Source: Prevotella sp. (GTDB lineage: Bacteria > Bacteroidota > Bacteroidia > Bacteroidales > Bacteroidaceae). Taken from it: a stretch of DNA of 7,973 nucleotides. Where the stretch lies: contig JAFRQC010000126.1 of NCBI GenBank assembly GCA_017428805.1, forward strand, positions 1 through 7,973, in the 5' to 3' direction. Positions 5,711 through 7,973 of this stretch are shown in pieces. The translations under genes and the position numbers were made by a program. Under the pieces are notes generated by a model. It saw only the letters and a program-made list of their open reading frames with translations. It was not told the origin of the DNA and searched no databases. Numbering within the stretch: the stretch's first letter is position 1; every line of letters begins with the position of its first letter.

Positions 5711-6583
5711 ATGGCTTTAAAGATTGTTGTGCTGGCCAAGCAAGTGCCAGACACCCGTAATGTGGGTAAGGATGCGATGACTGCCGAAGGTACGGTAAAC
5801 CGCGCTGCCCTACCCGCCATCTTCAATCCAGAAGATTTGAACGCCCTGGAGCAGGCCCTCCGCTTGAAGGAGCAGAACCCAGGCTCAACAGTAGGAATCC
5901 TCACGATGGGTCCTCCACGTGCAGGTGAGATTATCCGTCAGGGACTTTATCGTGGTGCAGATACTGGTTGGTTGCTGACCGACCGTCTCTTCGCTGGTGC
6001 TGATACGCTGGCTACTTCGTACGCTCTGGCTACGGCCATCAAGAAAATTGGCGACGTAGATATCGTGATTGGTGGTCGTCAGGCTATCGATGGTGATACC
6101 GCTCAGGTGGGTCCGCAGGTGGCTCAGAAGCTGGGTCTCAACCAGGTGACTTATGCCGAGGAGGTGCTGAGCGTTGAGGGTGGTTTTGCCACCATCAAGC
6201 GCGTGATTGATGGAGGCGTAGAGACCGTTAAGGCTCCTCTTCCTGTCGTGATTACCGTCAATGGTAGTGCTGCTCCTTGCCGTCCTCAGAACGCTAAGTT
6301 GGTGATGAAGTACAAGCGTGCTACCTGTCCGATGGAGCGTCCTGCTGAGGGTACCGCTTACGACTATCTGTACGACGAGCGTCCTGAGCTGACGCTGAAC
6401 CAGTGGAGCGTGGCCGACGTCGACGGTGACGTCAACCAATGTGGTCTGGCCGGTTCACCCACGAAGGTGAAGGCTGTGAAGAACATCGTGTTCCAGGCTA
6501 AGGAGTCGAAGACTTTGACGGCTTCTGATGCTGATGTTGAGGGATTGATCAAAGAATTGTTGGAAGAGAAAATTATTGGTTAA
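5711..6583 (+). CDS. etfB: Electron transfer flavoprotein beta subunit
   Basis: This 290-residue soluble protein is the beta subunit of ETF. With EtfA it carries electrons between flavin or NADH-linked donors and acyl-CoA dehydrogenase. The start MALKIVVLAKQVPDT is the usual beginning of the family, and the nucleotide-binding signature GRQAIDGDTAQVGPQVAQ (122-139) is intact. The N-terminal alpha/beta fold includes GILTMGPPRAGEIIRQGLYRGAD (62-84). The C-terminal arm (about 230-290) reaches EtfA in known structures. The ATG at 5711 is chosen over the one at 5639 because the latter lies inside the promoter. EtfA follows after 7 bp, so translation may be coupled. The sequence resembles the clostridial-type EtfB that partners butyryl-CoA dehydrogenase, where a second FAD permits electron bifurcation; bifurcation here is possible, not shown. 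Arginine codons are mostly CGT (10 of 13), which suggests high expression. Confidence 0.95.
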   Translation: MALKIVVLAKQVPDTRNVGKDAMTAEGTVNRAALPAIFNPEDLNALEQALRLKEQNPGSTVGILTMGPPRAGEIIRQGLYRGADTGWLLTDRLFAGADTLATSYALATAIKKIGDVDIVIGGRQAIDGDTAQVGPQVAQKLGLNQVTYAEEVLSVEGGFATIKRVIDGGVETVKAPLPVVITVNGSAAPCRPQNAKLVMKYKRATCPMERPAEGTAYDYLYDERPELTLNQWSVADVDGDVNQCGLAGSPTKVKAVKNIVFQAKESKTLTASDADVEGLIKELLEEKIIG

Positions 6584-6590
6584 TTGAGAT

Positions 6591-7613
6591 ATGAATAATG
6601 TATTTGTATATTGCGAGATAGAAGGTACTCAGGTACAGGAAGTATCTCAGGAGCTGCTGACCAAAGGTCGCAAGCTCGCCAATGAACTGGGTGTTGAGCT
6701 CCATGCCGTAGTGGCTGGTACCGGCATCAAGGGCAAGGTGGAAGAGCAGATTATCCCCTACGGTGTTGACAAGCTGTTTGTCTTCGACGCTCCCGGACTG
6801 TTCCCCTACACCTCAGCTCCTCACACAGATATTCTGGTAAACCTCTTCAAGGAGGAGCAGCCTCAGATCTGTCTGATGGGTGCTACCGTGATTGGTCGTG
6901 ACCTCGGTCCTCGTGTATCATCTTCACTGACTTCAGGTCTGACTGCTGACTGCACGGAGCTGGAGATTGGCGACTATGAGGATAAGAAAGCTGGTAAGAC
7001 CTACCAGAACCTGCTTTATCAGATTCGTCCTGCCTTTGGTGGTAACATCGTAGCAACGATTGTTAACCCCGACCACCGTCCTCAGATGGCTACTGTACGC
7101 TCTGGCGTGATGCAGAAGGCTATCTACGAGGGCCAGTGCACAGGCGAGCAGGTTTATCCTGATGTCAAGAAGTATGTTAGCCCTGAGGCTTTCGTCGTAC
7201 AGGTGCTCGACCACCACGTAGAGGCTGCTAAGCACAACCTGAAAGGTGCTCCTATTGTTGTTGCCGGTGGTTACGGTATGGGCTCGAAGGAGAACTTCGA
7301 CATGCTGTTCCAGTTGGCTAAGGTACTTCATGGTGAGGTTGGTGGTAGCCGTGCTGCTGTTGATGCAGGCTGGCTGGACCACGACCGTCAGATTGGTCAG
7401 ACGGGTGTGACCGTTCATCCGAAGGTTTACATCGCCTGCGGTATCTCTGGACAGATTCAGCACATTGCTGGTATGCAGGATTCTGGTATCATCATCTCTG
7501 TCAACAGCGATCCCGATGCACCTATCAACCGCATCGCTGACTACGTCATCATTGGTACCGTTGAGGAAGTCGTTCCCAAACTGATTAAGTACTATAAGCA
7601 GAACTCGAAGTAA
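6591..7613 (+). CDS. etfA: Electron transfer flavoprotein alpha subunit
   Basis: This 340-residue protein is the FAD-binding alpha subunit of ETF. The N-terminal domain (1-about 200) contains GATVIGRDLGPRVSSSLTSGLTADC (97-121). The C-terminal FAD domain carries the full family signature: GGSRAAVDAGW with R254, QIGQTG (267-272), GISGQIQH (284-291) and SVNSDPDAPI (303-312). Its length is at the long end for the family, similar to anaerobic EtfA proteins. The operon order etfB, etfA, acyl-CoA dehydrogenase makes the downstream dehydrogenase the likely partner. No ferredoxin-like cysteine cluster is present at the N-terminus, unlike some FixB/EtfA-type fusions. The ATG at 6591 follows the etfB stop by 7 bp and no in-frame alternative is better. 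Arginine codons are 6 CGT and 3 CGC, like etfB. Confidence 0.96.
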   Translation: MNNVFVYCEIEGTQVQEVSQELLTKGRKLANELGVELHAVVAGTGIKGKVEEQIIPYGVDKLFVFDAPGLFPYTSAPHTDILVNLFKEEQPQICLMGATVIGRDLGPRVSSSLTSGLTADCTELEIGDYEDKKAGKTYQNLLYQIRPAFGGNIVATIVNPDHRPQMATVRSGVMQKAIYEGQCTGEQVYPDVKKYVSPEAFVVQVLDHHVEAAKHNLKGAPIVVAGGYGMGSKENFDMLFQLAKVLHGEVGGSRAAVDAGWLDHDRQIGQTGVTVHPKVYIACGISGQIQHIAGMQDSGIIISVNSDPDAPINRIADYVIIGTVEEVVPKLIKYYKQNSK

Positions 7614-7700
7614 TATTATAGCAAGGACAACAGGACTTACAAGACTCTCTTAATTAAAAGTCCATGCAGTCCTGTAGTCCATGCAAAAAAGAATAAGAAT
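7614..7700 (+). other. Structured spacer between etfA and the acyl-CoA dehydrogenase
   Basis: The 87-bp gap has no TAnnTTTG promoter and no T run. It holds an 8-bp inverted repeat, ACAGGACT (7630-7637) with AGTCCTGT (7668-7675), and a 9-bp direct repeat AGTCCATGC (7659-7667 and 7676-7684). GGACTT (7633-7638) can alternatively pair with AAGTCC (7658-7663). The transcript could therefore fold in two competing ways. It might be a processing or stability element; nothing identifies a known riboswitch. Confidence 0.4.
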
Positions 7701-7973
7701 ATGGCAAACTATTATAGTGACCACCCAGAGATTGGATTCTATCTGAATCATCCCCTGATGGCTCGTATCGTTGAGCTGAAAGAAAAGGGTTTCGCTGATG
7801 CGAAAGAATATGACTACGCTCCCGTTGACCTGGGCGATGCCATCGAGAACTACAAGCAGATTCTCGACATCACTGGCGACGTGGCTGCCAATATCATCGA
7901 GCCAAACTCTGAGGCTGTTGACCTTGAAGGTCCACACCTCGAGAATGGTCGTATGATCTACGCCTCTAAGACT
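7701..7973 (+). CDS. Acyl-CoA dehydrogenase, N-terminal part (runs off window)
   Basis: The reading frame is open from the ATG at 7701 to the window edge, giving 91 residues that begin MANYYSDHPEIGFYLNHPLM and continue ARIVELKEKGF. This start, with the DHPEI and LNHPLM segment before the usual acyl-CoA dehydrogenase N-terminal helices, matches the Bacteroidota acyl-CoA dehydrogenases of about 560-570 residues that I recall; the catalytic base and FAD-binding motifs lie beyond the window. The enzyme should oxidise an acyl-CoA to the enoyl-CoA, or run in reverse, with electrons passing to or from EtfBA. The position directly downstream of etfBA supports this. No promoter is seen in the 87-bp gap, so it is probably co-transcribed. 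An A-rich leader precedes the ATG. The family call rests on the N-terminus and context only, so the substrate (short-chain, branched or other) cannot be stated. Confidence 0.82.
   Translation, partial: MANYYSDHPEIGFYLNHPLMARIVELKEKGFADAKEYDYAPVDLGDAIENYKQILDITGDVAANIIEPNSEAVDLEGPHLENGRMIYASKT

Overview
The window looks like chromosomal DNA of a Bacteroidota bacterium, most probably Prevotella or a close relative (Segatella, Xylanibacter). The reasons are Bacteroidota-type promoters (TTTG, about 19-20 bp, TAnnTTTG) at three places, AT-rich leaders that mostly lack a Shine-Dalgarno sequence, a lone CE8 pectin methylesterase, and an etfB-etfA-acyl-CoA dehydrogenase cluster with an acyl-CoA dehydrogenase N-terminus of the Bacteroidota type. 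The genus is an inference from general familiarity; no database was searched.

Layout. (1) 1-117: the very basic C-terminal tail of a gene that enters from the left. (2) 151-3421, plus strand: a long bifunctional (p)ppGpp synthetase/hydrolase (Rel/SpoT type), then, after 13 bp and with no visible promoter, a secreted pectin methylesterase. A hairpin terminator closes this unit. (3) 3459-3809, minus strand: a small MerR-type DNA-binding protein convergent to the esterase; its last codons and stop lie inside the shared bidirectional terminator. (4) 3810-3973: divergent promoters. (5) 3974-5528, plus strand: two exported proteins of unknown function, the second with a Cys/His domain and a lysine-rich histone-H1-like tail built on three near-identical repeats, followed by a strong terminator. 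(6) 5584-7973, plus strand: an unusually structured promoter region, then etfB, etfA and the start of an acyl-CoA dehydrogenase cut off by the window edge.

How the genes work together. EtfB and EtfA form the electron-transfer flavoprotein that exchanges electrons with the adjacent acyl-CoA dehydrogenase, so the right-hand block is one metabolic unit, and its codon use suggests high expression. Rel is a global nutrient-stress regulator; its tight linkage to a pectin-degrading enzyme is unexpected and may be only read-through. The MerR-like protein and the divergent exported-protein pair share a 164-bp promoter region, which makes local regulation possible but unproven. No RNA gene, CRISPR array, insertion sequence or prophage gene is visible, and no gene-free stretch exceeds 300 bases.

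The least ordinary signals are the 20-bp-phased TTTGTGCACAAA-like array plus two dyads around the etfB promoter, the repeat-built exported lysine-rich protein, and the terminator embedded in the end of the MerR gene. I found no clear evidence of a wholly new multi-gene system.
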